Both the position numbers and the translations under genes were made by a program. 64,000 nt of DNA from Hermatobates lingyangjiaoensis. Lineage: Eukaryota; Arthropoda; Insecta; Hemiptera; Hermatobatidae. Of this stretch, positions 32,573 through 45,179 are shown in pieces (position 1 is the first letter of the stretch; each line of letters opens with the position of its first letter). The stretch spans positions 983,001-1,047,000 of the forward strand of contig JAPFBL010000105.1 of assembly GCA_026182355.1 (NCBI GenBank), given 5' to 3'. The notes below the pieces were generated by a model. The model had not been told where the DNA came from and ran no database searches. It worked only from the letters and a program-made list of their open reading frames with translations.

Positions 32573-34570
32573 AAATGATGTTTGAATTAGAATTTCTAAC
32601 AGATATTGAGTCGAATATTACTGGTCAACCAGAAATGCGCGTAAATATTTGGACATGACAGCCCATAGCAATGTCTAAATATTAACTTAGTCATACAGAC
32701 ACACATAAGTTGAAATGTTTTTTGGTCACTGATGAAATGACTAATTGTCATTTTTCTATAGTAATAATGGTAAGTGAGAAATATGCCATGAAACATGGTT
32801 TCTTTATATGTCTCTTTATTTTAACGTTATGACAATATAGAATAAATTGACATGAGTTACAAAATTATAATCGCTCATTATGGTATTCTTATTACAATAT
32901 TTGAAAATTAAATTGAGTTACTTCAATTTTAGTTTATTTTAAAGTAATAGAGCTTTAAAATGGAAAATATTTCAATTATTGTGAAAGTAGAAGGGTGTTA
33001 AAAGAATATTAAGTCTTGAAATATTTCTGAGAGGAAAAATAGCTGGAGCATTGAGGGCTCCAACTCCATTGTGAATAGCCAATTACCGCATTCGTGGTAA
33101 TTTGATTGCATGGCTTGATTTGTAATAGTGCAAAAACTCGTCGGCCTAAAACACTCTGCATGATAATAAGCAACTTGGCTTTAAATCAGTGCAAATAGTA
33201 GTGACCAGCGCCTAAATAACCTTTAGCCGCATTAGTCAAAAGGAATTATTTTTTTATTATAAATTTCAATTTTAATTGTAATATATATATTTTTTAAATA
33301 AATAAAGAACATCATTTATACTAAACCTACTTTAGCACAACCATATATATAGTAATGATTATATATATTATGATTTCACAATAATATAATGACATTTTAT
33401 TAAAATAAAACTTATTACCTAATCTAACCCTGGAGTCCTCCTCTTTTAAGCCACTGCCTGTTCTATTGAAGATAGCAATTTAAAGAATTATAGTGAAATT
33501 AGGCAAAGTTTTGACTAAACCTAGTTCACCCAGTACAGATATATATATAATCTAATTCAACAAGAGTAAACTCCATCTTCCCAAAGGAACCACTTTAGGT
33601 TTAAAAAAATAATTTTTTAACTTAAGATCTAAGATAAAGGAGTTGCAACATCAAATTCACCTTTGAATGGTCAAGAGGTAAAAGTTGGCTTAGTAAATTT
33701 TCACTGATCTTAAATAAAGGAGATTAGTCTGTCCATGGCTACATATGCTGAGTGTGCAATTTGGTTATGTATAATTTATATGGACAAGCGTTATTTTTTT
33801 ATTAGGGAAAAAAATTGCAATATAAACTATTTGCAAATAGTTTGTCCAATTGCGGGTAAAATTTTTTTAACGGTTACTTTTGTCTTCAATATTAGTATTA
33901 TAAAATTTTACTTATTAATGTTTACAAACATTAAATATATTTTACTAAAATTTGAGAGGTTTGAAATATTAGACTCTTATAAAACATGGTTTACTCTTTG
34001 ACTAACTTTTCTGCAGGGCGCCTGTTTCCTTAGTAAGTTATACAAAGTTCGATGTTTCAGTGTGTCCCAGATCATTGTTTCAGTAGTTCGGCATATTGAA
34101 TCAGTTCTTAACAAAATTTCTTACTGGTACAAATGACCATTTACTCGGTACAAGCGAAAGAATGGATTGCCCTTTTTCATACTTCTCATGTGACTACGCT
34201 TGCTTTGTGACAGACATAACAAATATTGCTGTCAGATCATTTTTTTTGTTTAATTCGTATGATAGAGTACACAAAAGAAAAATTCTTAACTATTACGAAT
34301 AGCCTGGCGACAAGTAAGGGCACTGCAATTCTAACTATCCGAACCCCGTTTACGGAGCATATTCCTAAGAGTGCTTCAAACACTTGACTGGTGGAAGCTG
34401 TTTAAGGAGATAGAATGTTCATTGCATGCATACATGCAGGTAACGGGTTAGTTTATGTGGTTGCAGGGTAAGCCTCCCTGAGCTTGAATGCTCTCCCTAT
34501 CTTCCAATTGAATATTTTTATTTGCCTTTCGTTTTAGATTGCCGAGGGCCGGATTTTTTTTTACTTTATT
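30720..34570. other. AT-rich intergenic stretch
   Basis: No exon-like sequence recognised. It contains a (GA)n microsatellite (about 32534-32568) and short (TA)n tracts (about 33280, 33345, 33540). A less AT-rich patch at about 31800-31930 (GGTGCGGTCAGTGGCAGGCG) has no identity I can give. Confidence 0.5.
32534..32568. repeat. (GA)n microsatellite
   Basis: An uninterrupted AG dinucleotide run of about 35 bases. Confidence 0.95.
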
Positions 34571-34663
34571 GTGATCTCTCTCTCTCTCTCTCCCTCAGTT
34601 TTAAATACAAATCTAATACAAAAATATTTAAAAGTGAAAGAGATCATGACGGTATTATTAGAG

Positions 34664-35075
34664 GAATGCACCGTGTTACGTCATATGTTAATGAAAACAT
34701 CTTAAAGCAGGACGTAAGGGAGGGATTTTTGTAAGACCTTATAACATTTATTTTTAACAAACTCCGTGGTTTAATGCTAATATTATTATCTTTCGCGTAC
34801 AAACACTAAAGCGAAATTTAATCATTCTGAAAGAATACATTGATAAGATTTTAAACTGTTCCAATCTGGTTAAGCTGGGAGAGAAGCTTATCAGTTAATC
34901 TCTGAAACCACTCTGACCGCTTACCTCAGTTTTCTCAACATTTTTCGAAGCAAGGCGCTCTTTCAAACCTTACAAGCGCACCATAAAATAAATTTTATAA
35001 GGTATTACAAAAATCCCTCCCTTACGTCCTGCTTTAAGATGTTTTCATTAACTTATGACGTAACACGGTGCATTC
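34664..35075. mobile_element. 412-bp fold-back/MITE element
   Basis: The 77-base arms 34664-34740 and 34999-35075 are near-perfect reverse complements. The outer end reads GAATGCACCGTGTTACGTCA, and a few mismatches such as TATG/TAAG show some age. The centre is non-coding. I see no clear target duplication, so the superfamily is undetermined. Confidence 0.65.
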
Positions 35076-35314
35076 TGTTACGGATCAGGAACACATTCTT
35101 GATTTAATTATTTTCTAGATATACTTGATACAAATTAAGAAAAAGGTGCTTGTGGTATTTAATAATTATTTTTTCAAACTAAATTGGCAATTGATATCAT
35201 ATATGCATTGTTGTCACCTTTGTTATTGTAAGCTACAAGCTACAATGCTAGCTGTAGCATGCATCACCACTTACTCTGCCATCTTAAATTACAAATGAAG
35301 CTGGATACCTGCTG

Positions 35315-35400
35315 CCACCGACTAATAGGGTCGGTGGTGTCATAATCATACTGCATGATTATGATTCGCGGCAGTGACACACACTCACTGTGTGTGTCAC
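35315..35400. repeat. cluster of three adjacent perfect hairpins
   Basis: CCACCGAC (35315-35322) pairs with GTCGGTGG (35330-35337). CATAATCAT (35341-35349) pairs with ATGATTATG (35355-35363). GTGACACACA (35374-35383) pairs with TGTGTGTCAC (35391-35400). Loops are 5-7 bases. They follow one another with spacers of 3 and 10 bases. Confidence 0.75.
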
Positions 35401-36264
35401 ACACTCACAGTGACATACTTTTTTTCACATAATCATTAAATTAGTATTAGCTAGTCCCATTTCCTAATTTCGTACTGAAGTCTAGAAGTTTATATATATA
35501 TATAATATAGCATATTTACTCTGCATACTTTTTAATAATATAGTATATATGTACCATACTGATCTATATATATGTTATTTCCATATGATGTACAGCCAAA
35601 AAGAACTTTCCTCTAAAAGAAGATATTTTTTCTTTGTCAATATTGAACTCATGATGAATCACTGTACTGCTTGCTGTTATGTTGTATTTCAAAGTGTTTT
35701 AACTCTCCAGGTAAATAAAAATTTTTAGGATCTGTTGTTTGTGATTTTTCATTTATCACAACTTAGTTTTTATAAATGATATCCATTTTTGGAACCAAAG
35801 AACCTTATATTCTATTTATAGAAGAGAGAACAACCTTTTATCTTCAAAGAGGCATCATTTTGTCTTGGCTGTAATGTTGAATAAAAAATGCTCACTTAAG
35901 ATATTGACCAGAGACCAGAGTACTGTGCTTATATTTTGTCAAAAAAGAACAAGAAATTTCTAATATTTCGCTATATTTTAATACTAAAAGAAATAGAAAG
36001 CATTGTATTATATATACACTCAGAAGTTGTGTGCTTTACTATTTATGGTAAAAGAATTAAACACAAATTCAGTATATGTTTAAAAGTATTTTGAGCGAAC
36101 GTATTTTGAACACAATCGACAGCTATAATTATTTCTTGATTGTTCGGGCACTCGCAGCCTGTTGTGGCTTTCTCTCATAGTGCTGTAGGAGGGGATGAAA
36201 GTGTGACTCCTTTGTTGTTTGGCGCCCACTTTAGCTATAGCGATCCATATGACCGGTTTGATTC

Positions 36265-36480
36265 CACATGGACTCTTTACCTTACTCATGTTTTTAAGAC
36301 TAGGAATCTCCACGAATACCTGACATTGTACAAGCTCGGTACCGACAGCTCAACGTCTTGTCCGAATGGCGGAGTGTCAGCATTGCCCATCTCCCATTTA
36401 AAAAGTCTTGGCCCGTGGCCAGGAGTCGACCACTTGTTTTCAGTATAAAGGCAAACACGCTTCCTACTAGACTACCCTAA
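36265..36480 (-). mobile_element. tRNA-derived SINE (minus strand)
   Basis: Read on the minus strand: a tRNA-like head with box A TAGTCTAGTAGG (36474-36463) and box B GGTCGACTCC (36431-36422) at normal pol III spacing. It is followed by a body containing GACGTTGAGC...CCGAGCTTGTACAATGTCAGG. The same core, in the same order, is in the SINE at 56.3 kb. Related-looking sequence continues to about 36080 but its limits are unclear. Confidence 0.7.
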
Positions 36481-37345
36481 CCCAATCATTTTATGCACTG
36501 TATGAAAACATATTCAAGTCTGTTTATGGTGTTTATGTTATTACTTTTATATGAAATATGTAGGTTATATACTCTACTAACATAGATTATTTTTAGTTCT
36601 ACAGTCTTTGAGAAACTATAGTAAATGGGATTAGTAAAAGTTAGAGACTTTAAGAAAAACCACTCAGTATTTAGGTATTCTAAATATCGTATTTGTATTT
36701 CAAAAAGTAGAAGAATGTCTCAGTTTAATATCCGAGTAATACATTTATAAAGGTTATGTGGACCATTTGGTTGAAATCCGGAATTAAGGTAGAAGGCACA
36801 GGTGGCCGAGAATATCCGTGCGCCTTCTATATTTCTTTTATATCCGTTTCATTTCACTAAATCAATAAAACCTTCCATTGGTAATATCAGCTCAGAAATA
36901 AATATTGCATTTTTGTTTAAATATCGGTATTTAGAAAGAGATATTTCAATTTATTTTACTTTTTTAAGAATTTTTGTTAAAAAAATAAATAATGGGAATA
37001 AATAGCAGTGAACAAATATGATTGTTTAACAAAATAAAACTTAAAAAAATAAAGAGTGATATGCCTGATTAAGTATTGAACCAACATGATGGACAGAGTT
37101 AAAGGAACTGAGACATCTTTGATATTACCCATGGTGACACTAAAAATGGATCGTCTATGAAAAATACTAACTTATAAAAATGGCATTGAACAGGCTGCCT
37201 CATGATGAACATGTATTATTTTAGTTGAGTGACGTAAAGAGGTTTGACAGGAGGTTTGGAGGTAGGGCAGGGTTGCTCTAGAATACTGAGACCAAGTTGT
37301 TCAGCTAGAGGAAACGTCAACACTGAAAACAAGGACACCAGCTGT

Positions 37346-37620
37346 TCAGAGAATGTGAAGGTTTTCGCAGTTCTTTAATTTTGAGTCCTCCTTGCCGAAT
37401 ATCCAGGTAAACATTTGCCTAGCTTTCAGCGACGCCTTGACCACACCGTGTGTGTTGTACCAATGGCGCGAAGGGTCTTTTCCATATACTGACTTGCTTG
37501 ATGACTCTTTCAGTCTGATCTGGGTCAGAATACCGACTAGCAGCTCATCGACATTATGGTTGATCCCCACAGAGACTTCAATGAACTTAGCACCGTACAT
37601 GCAGGCGACACATCGGCCAT
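37346..37620 (-). CDS. RGK GTPase terminal exon
   Basis: The acceptor is tttgtgtttcag/ATGGCC; with the carried G it restores GAT, giving the SSQDGRC continuity that confirms a 9.6-kb intron. It encodes KFIEVSVGINHNVDELLVGI, then LTQIRLKESSSKS, the basic tail, and KNCENLHIL before TGA. A minus-strand AATAAA lies at 36955-36950. Confidence 0.93.
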
Positions 37621-40600
37621 CTGAAACACAAACGCACTATTTTTAGCTGATTATAAAAATATGGAGTGTCAAATTTACTATAAGTAAATATATTATCAGA
37701 AATAATGAACCATCATTTTCATCTAGTGAATTATTTTAATACAGTTACTTAATTTTGTTAAAAATGAAGAAATGGCTTGTTTGTTAGAACAATTTGTGAA
37801 AGCTTAGAAGAAGCTCTGTTTTAAATAGCTCTTTTTTAATAATAAAAAGAAACATCTTTAATCATCTTTAAACAGCTCATTACAAAAACAGAGACGTATA
37901 GATAGGCAATAGTTAGTAAGAAAGGTTACTGGAAATTTACACTGGCTGGGTATATTACGAGTACTAATGAAATTATTACATGCATACTCGTGAAAAGCCA
38001 TGAAGACTGGTGCTTTTATCAATTACAGCCTCAACAACATAGTTGTTGTGACAACAGTCACACAATTGTTGTACTTAATGATCTTCAAATAAAAACTATT
38101 TCACTGAACTACTATTCCAATTTTGAAAAGAAATTTAGTAAATTTGGCAAGTAGCTAAATAATGGTGAAACTTAATAAGAAATTTCAACTTTATGACGGA
38201 TTTCAAATAAAGTACGATAAAATACTTTCTCAAGCTTCAATATTAATCATAAACAGTGGCTTCTCCTCACCAAAATCTATATGGTTGTGAAACTTTATTG
38301 AGATATGTAAAACAATCAATTGGGCTGCTTTATTCAACAAAATGTTGGATGCATAGCCACCCTCCACTTTAGAGATTGACGTAATAAAACATGGAGTCAG
38401 TGGACCTCAAGACATGTAAATCTATCAAAACGTCAAAATCGATTTTCTCATGGCTGCTATACTTAACTAACAGTAAAGCATTTTCGAAAAAAAAAATTAT
38501 TTTGGATATATAAAAATGAAATAGATTATGAAATAATAATTTTATTTTATGTTAAAAAAATATAAATTATATGAAATATAGTAAGATTAATAATGGAAAT
38601 AAATGAGAAAACCTTGGCCCGGCAGTTGATTCTAGGACAGGGACAGAAAACAATGAATGATATTAAATTTAGAACTGCGTTGTATTTTTATAAAACTAGA
38701 TATATCTTCAGAGACATAGAGAATAAAAAACGCATCAGTTCAAGGTTTTAATACTTCGTTTAAAACTGTCTAATTTCAATCCTCAAATAGCGAATGTAGA
38801 AAAAAGACATTTCATTTCTAAAGAAATTACATTTCTATAATTAAAAATAATGAACCGTCAATTTAATTAATTATTTTAATGTGATTACAACATTTTGCTA
38901 AATATATGAGGAAAATGTAATGGTTTATTTGTTTCTTAAACCACCTGATGATGAACGTTCAGAAGGTGCGTTGTATGTAAACGACTCTGATTAAATGGTA
39001 GAAAGAAATATGTTAAGTTCTTTGGTCCATGGTTTTACAGGTTTGTTGTGCAGTGTTAGGACGTGCGTTATTTTCTCAAAAATCACACGTTAAAAAGTAT
39101 GTTTGATCAGTATTGGGTGTTTATTGTACGCTGCTCTCAAGGGAATCACAAAACCCACACCTGTAGTGGCCCCAAACACATCCGATACCACTTTTTCCGC
39201 TGATGCTCCTGCTTTGATTTTCTTCCTGACAGGTGAGCCAGTATGTTTCTACTCAATGTTTACCTTTAAATTCTTGATATATGAGTGATTTTTTTTTATT
39301 TATTATTATATTACAACTACCCTCAGAGTGGTAACAAGTATAGTGATATATGCTACAAAAAAAAAATTGAAATAAAAGAGTGGAGAAAGCACCCATTGGT
39401 GGTACTCCATAAAAATTGTTTTGATGACTTGAAATTAGTCTCGACAGTTAGCATTACTGAGTAGATCTCGGGGCCAACATCATTTCAGCTTTCTAATAGG
39501 GTGGGATGATAATTACGGAGTTAAAGGGTTCAGATTGGTGGGTCAAGATTAATTAAATTTGCGGTATCTTGATCGGTTTTTTTGGTGGATAAAAGAAATT
39601 TTCACATCACTATGAAAGGCATCGTTAGAAACGTAAAAGGGAGTTTGCACAATTTTTTAAACGAATATCGAATGGGCTGATTGGTCTTCTTTGGAAATTT
39701 GTACGCTTGGTTGATCTCCAGATTTTGAGTCCGCAAGTTCAAATCGGTTTAAGTATTGTAGTATATATCAGGTTTTTGTTGTGTATCGTCAAATTTGATC
39801 TTTTGTCGAGAGGTCTAGATAGCATATTATATCGTATCATTAGGTCCTGTCGTTTCAGTCTTTTAAGTGGATTCTATATCAGTCATTTGTCGATGTACTT
39901 CTCCAGATATCGCAGAACGTTAGCAATTGGGAGGGGAGAGTTGTTAATTTAGACAGGAGGAAAAGATTGTCATAAGAGTAAACCTATGAGTGACAAGGCT
40001 TCTTTAACTCTAGTGCGATGCCATATTTACTCCTTCGAGACTCCTCTTGTTCAAGTTTTGCAGTAACTTAAGATTCTTATTGATTGTTATGGACAGAACC
40101 ATTACTAACTTTAAGTTTTTCTGCTTTTATTTCTATTCTGACGCGGTGGTGGGCACAAATAATGTCATCCAAGTATAGTTCCAAGTACAGAAGTTGGCGC
40201 ATCTACTAGCTAGCCAGGGTGGTCGCACTGAGTCTCGACCACTTGTAACAATTTCTGACGTTCATAAAACATTCACGATCAACTTCAGTCATTCTAGAGT
40301 ATATGTTAGCTAGTTCTAAAGTAGATTGTACAAACCTATGTTCAATTTTTTAATGAACTAGCCATTGTTAAACTTACTTTTGAGTTTAGAATACAACAAT
40401 GCTGATCTGACAGTTAATCATAGTTCATCCCAAGAATGCTAACTGTAATTCCTAAAGTTTGAAACTTGTCCTAATAAATGTTTTTTCGCCAGATTGATAT
40501 GTCCCTTTAATTATTCTATAATTATAGTATAATCTTGGTATGATATTATATAAATGGAGTACTTGTTAAGAACATTTATTGAAGTTTATAAGGTGTAATC

Positions 40601-43015
40601 TGTTATGTTGTCCAAAATAAAATCAGATAAGTAATGAAGATTAATAAATGAAATTATTAAGAAACTAAACTTTATATGGGAAAAGCCATATATATTATGG
40701 TGCTCAATAGTAACCTCATTTTCTGTACTATTTTCAAATACGAATTATTTCGATTGACTATTGATTATAATACTATTTTTGAAAACTAATTTATTAGAAA
40801 TAAATTATTTATTTATACCATTTAAGATGTTAATATATTTAAAATAAAGAAATTCAAAAGCAGATAATAGTAAAACTTGTAGTAAACATTTTTTGTTTCA
40901 CAGCTCTAACAATGATCCAATAATCGTAATGTAATCACGCAATATTAATATTAAACAATTACAAATGCAGAACTTTGATTTTTAAAAATTACTAGCAAAG
41001 AAAGAGAAATCAGTACTCGTTTTGTGATTTTAGTAAATGTTATTATTGCATGTCAAACGGTGTAAGCTGTAACGGTTTACAGAATTCTGGATGCACACGG
41101 CGCAATCACATGCTCACTCTAAAAATATCAAAAATGGATTCAGGGTGTCAAAATGTGATTATCCGTCATATTCTCAATGAATTTTTTTCACCACCACTTT
41201 ATTTGCAGTAAAGTAAAAATTCTATTGGTTATTCAAATTGAAGATAACAAATTTATATTGAATGAGGAATTTACAATTAAGTGCTGATCAACATTTTAGA
41301 TTGTTGTTCGTAAAACATTAAAAAACCAAGAACATTGGTTTGAATCTAACATTTCCATTAAATGTTTTCTTGTTATATTTGTACGAACGTATTCATCGAC
41401 AAAATGATAACATTTTTGTTGATTGTTTACTTTTCATTAAAACTTTTCAATTTTCCTAGAAATATAACTTTCTTCATAAATAAATAGCACATTTAATTAT
41501 GATGCTGTTTTCTTTCTTGGATTGTTTCTAGTTCAGTGCGATTTGTTCATTGTATATAACTTGTAATTGTCTTGTCAAATACCAGATTTTGTTGTATATA
41601 CTTCTTTAAACGATGATTTTTTCTGAATAATAATAATAATTTTATTACGGGGTTATTATAATAATAACATTATCACAATAACTACAACTTTAGTCAGAGA
41701 GAATAATTTATATTTGATATATAAATACAGATAAATATTTTTACGTGCGTTTTGTTCAGTAGAAACAACAAGTTCTTCCAAATTAATAGGAACATGAAAT
41801 TATTAGAGTTAGGAATTCATCACAATAAAATAAAGAATAATTCCTCAAATACCCGATGGTGGAACGATATGCTCGTGTTTTTGTCTACACTGCAATCAAC
41901 ATACTATAATTGTTTTCCTAGCTTTCATAAGTCATAACAAGTTTGTGACTTGAAGATGACCACATTGTGGTCCAGGATATTAAGTATAACTTTGGGTATT
42001 ACAAACTAAAGCCGTTATTCTTTAATAGGGAGTTCCTCAAGTTAAACAGCGCCGCTACAACCGATTCATTGGTTCTTCCACAACTAATTATTAAGTATTA
42101 AATCATTAAGTGCTATTTAGGAAAAACATTTTTTGATGCCATTAACCTGGAAGGTGTGAAGACATCATCATATATGACTGGGTTGCCAAAATCAAGGCGA
42201 TTATTGAACTACTTAATGGTTGCCGATTTATCGTTGTCTAAATCTATGATATAAAGCCAGAAATTCATTTTAACTGAGAATAATATAGGACTGCGACGGT
42301 TTGGAATATTGCACTGCAGCTATCTTGCGTCTGTTCAGATTGAATTTTCGCACCATTCTCTGACCCCTTCCCTGAACTCATAAGCCATTCTCAAATTATA
42401 TCACAGCTTTAAATAGACTGACCTTGATTATTTTAAATTGTCCTTTGTCTGTAATCAGGCTGGTAAATCAAGTCATACGATTTTTTTACAACACCTCTTT
42501 CTGCTTTGAGAAGAGATTCTTTTTCTGTCTTAAAGCTATATATATATAAGATTTCACATAAACATGGGGAAAAAAAGACTAAGATCTTTCAACCGTAACT
42601 CAGTTAGGTTTTGACTCTGACGAAGACTGCTTGTTACGGTTGAAAGATCTTAGTCTTTTTTCCCCATTTCATATTGTGGTTTGGTCATTGATATATATAT
42701 ATATATATATAGTTCAATATAAACAAAGAAACATAGAGAAATCAGAAGAACACACTTACAGTCTCTAATTTTCGGTTTGAACCGTCTTCAGGAGAGATAA
42801 GAGAGGGAAACCAAGCGCACTGGATCAGAGACGGTTGGAGACGGTCTCCAACCGTCTCTGATCCAGTGCGCTTGGTTTCCCTCTCTTATCTCTCCTGAAG
42901 ACGGTTCAAACCGAAAATTAGAGACTGTAAGTGTGTTCTTCTGATTTCTCTATGTTTCTTTGTTTATATTGAACTATATTTGTCCGTTTTGGATCGTATT
43001 TCCAACGAAAAAAAG

Positions 43016-43047
<32 letters not shown>

Positions 43048-45122
43048 ATTACACCATAACTTTAGAATTATTAGTTATGGTTATAACTATTATAGTTATA
43101 GTTAACAATAGTTAGAACTATTGAATCGTCCACATATTTAAAGTGATGTATACATTACCAATGGTTACTACGTTTTTTTTAGTAAGGATATTTCATTGGC
43201 TACATTGTGTGCAAGCTTATTATTTAGTTTTGATATTTTTGTCTTTAGAGCAGAGAAGGTTCTGAACTGTAAAAACAAAGAATGATAATGAAGAGACTAA
43301 GGGGTAGGAAACGTGTGGTCTTTTGTTGTATCATTTGAGGAGTGTCGCACAAAGGGTACTCGATTTTGCCGGTGCAGCCGTCGCACCTTACTTTGCTATT
43401 CATCACAAAGCATCCAGGTCAACTGTTTCAAACCAATCTGTGGAGTTCTGGTAGACAGATAAGCAGCACACCACACCCTGTTACCAATACAAGAAAAACT
43501 TTTCAAAAAATCCCCAGTGGTCTATACTATGAGAAACATAAATCCTTGTCAAACAATTTTGTTTTTTTTTTTTTATTTAAATATGGCTATCGCGTAGAAG
43601 TATAATCAAACTCATAGATATTTACTTTAATGACTGCATTTGTTTAAATGTGGCTTTATGCATTTTATCAGTTATAAAAAATTGAAATATTTTTACTAGA
43701 ACAATTGTTATTTTTAGTTATTAATATAACTCTTCGAATTTTCTAAGTTCATGAAAAATTCAAAATACGACAATTCCTACTACGAAATTTTAAGCGTCTT
43801 GGAAATCATTGGAGAGTAGCATATATTTAGGTGTTTTGTGACAATACGAAAAAATACCTTTACTAAGGTTCAACATTACTCAAAAATTGGGGTTCTTGAA
43901 CACACCAAGAGCTATATATCTGACATGATGGATGTAACATTAAACTGATCAGAACACCTTCAGTAGACCATCACAGCTGGAAAACATCTTAACATAGTTT
44001 GTTGATTTTCGTTTACTTTTATAGTTTTAAGAATTTTCGTCGTAATAATATGATATCAACTGCTTAAAAGATCTTTTATTCAACCTTTTGTTAACAATTC
44101 ACTCGATTCTGATAAACAATGCGTAAACCCATACAAACAAATCTAACAACTGGAGAAGGTTGTCATTATTTCAAGTTGAGCTCAGAGTTTTCAGTGCTAT
44201 ATTGATTTAGTAGTGATAAGAATTTCTTAATTTTGGTTTGCAGAAAATTATCTTTGATAATTAGGGGATGAACAAAAAAAAAAGGGAAGAAAAGAAAGAG
44301 CTGGAGGGGAAAAGATGGGAAGTATTCTCAGTGGTACAATGAGGAACAGGTGTGTCTTGTGCAGAGGCTCACTACGGTACTTCTAAGGGGACCGTATTTA
44401 TTAAAAAGAGTCACAGATGATTAGGGATAGAAGAAAAACGTATAAGATGGCCCTGCAACCCTACAGCAATTGTAGGTTGTGAGTCCTTTGTTTACCGTCT
44501 GTATTAGCTATTGCAGTACAACTATAAGGGAGGCATTCTTTCAACGCACAATGATTGCGTTACCAGAAACAAGTGTATGAGTTTTTGAAACTGTTTTCCA
44601 GAAGTTATAAACATTAAAAATGTTCTTATATACATAATGCTGAAAAAGTATCTGCTTCGTTTTTAATATGTTTTCAATTATTTGTTGTGATTTCTCAGTT
44701 GAAAATAGATTCATACCATTTCCAGTTGGATTTTATTATAGTAGTTCATGCATGAACTTTAAATTGGACTTCTATATAACTAGGCTCTTCTCATTTCATT
44801 TATGGCTTTCCCATTTTAAGCATTGTGTGATTTTAAACAGATATACCTGAAAATTTAATTGACATTCAAGAAAAATTGTTTTGTTTCATGAATACAAAGT
44901 TATTTATAAATTTCAAAAATCTGGAGGTGGCAACATTCAACTGTTCTATGAGTAAGAGCTTTATTACGGTTATTGAAAATAGGTTTAATTCAATGATTTA
45001 TCTTATTATGACAACCACAATTTTTCAATTATAATGAAATCGTTATCGAAGCCATCACGTGCAATGATAGCTATTATTAGCGTTAGCAGGATTGTTGAAT
45101 AATATAATTTATTAAATCGGTT

Positions 45123-45179
<57 letters not shown>

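Larger units (their letters stand above)
42707..42979. repeat. perfect 273-bp palindrome made of two PLE-like termini
   Basis: The two 136-base arms (42707-42842 and 42844-42979) are reverse complements around a single central base (42843). I found no mismatch where I checked. Each arm carries one hammerhead-like motif, giving a head-to-head pair. (TA)n tracts lie on both sides (to 42710 and from about 43016). Confidence 0.85.

Noticed and set aside
36420..36480. tRNA gene
   Set aside because: Boxes A and B are present, but the cloverleaf is poor and the sequence continues into a SINE body.
39103..39288. Open frame ALKGITKPTPVVAPNTSDTT and its antisense
   Set aside because: Neither strand matches a family I know and no splice context fits the RGK gene.
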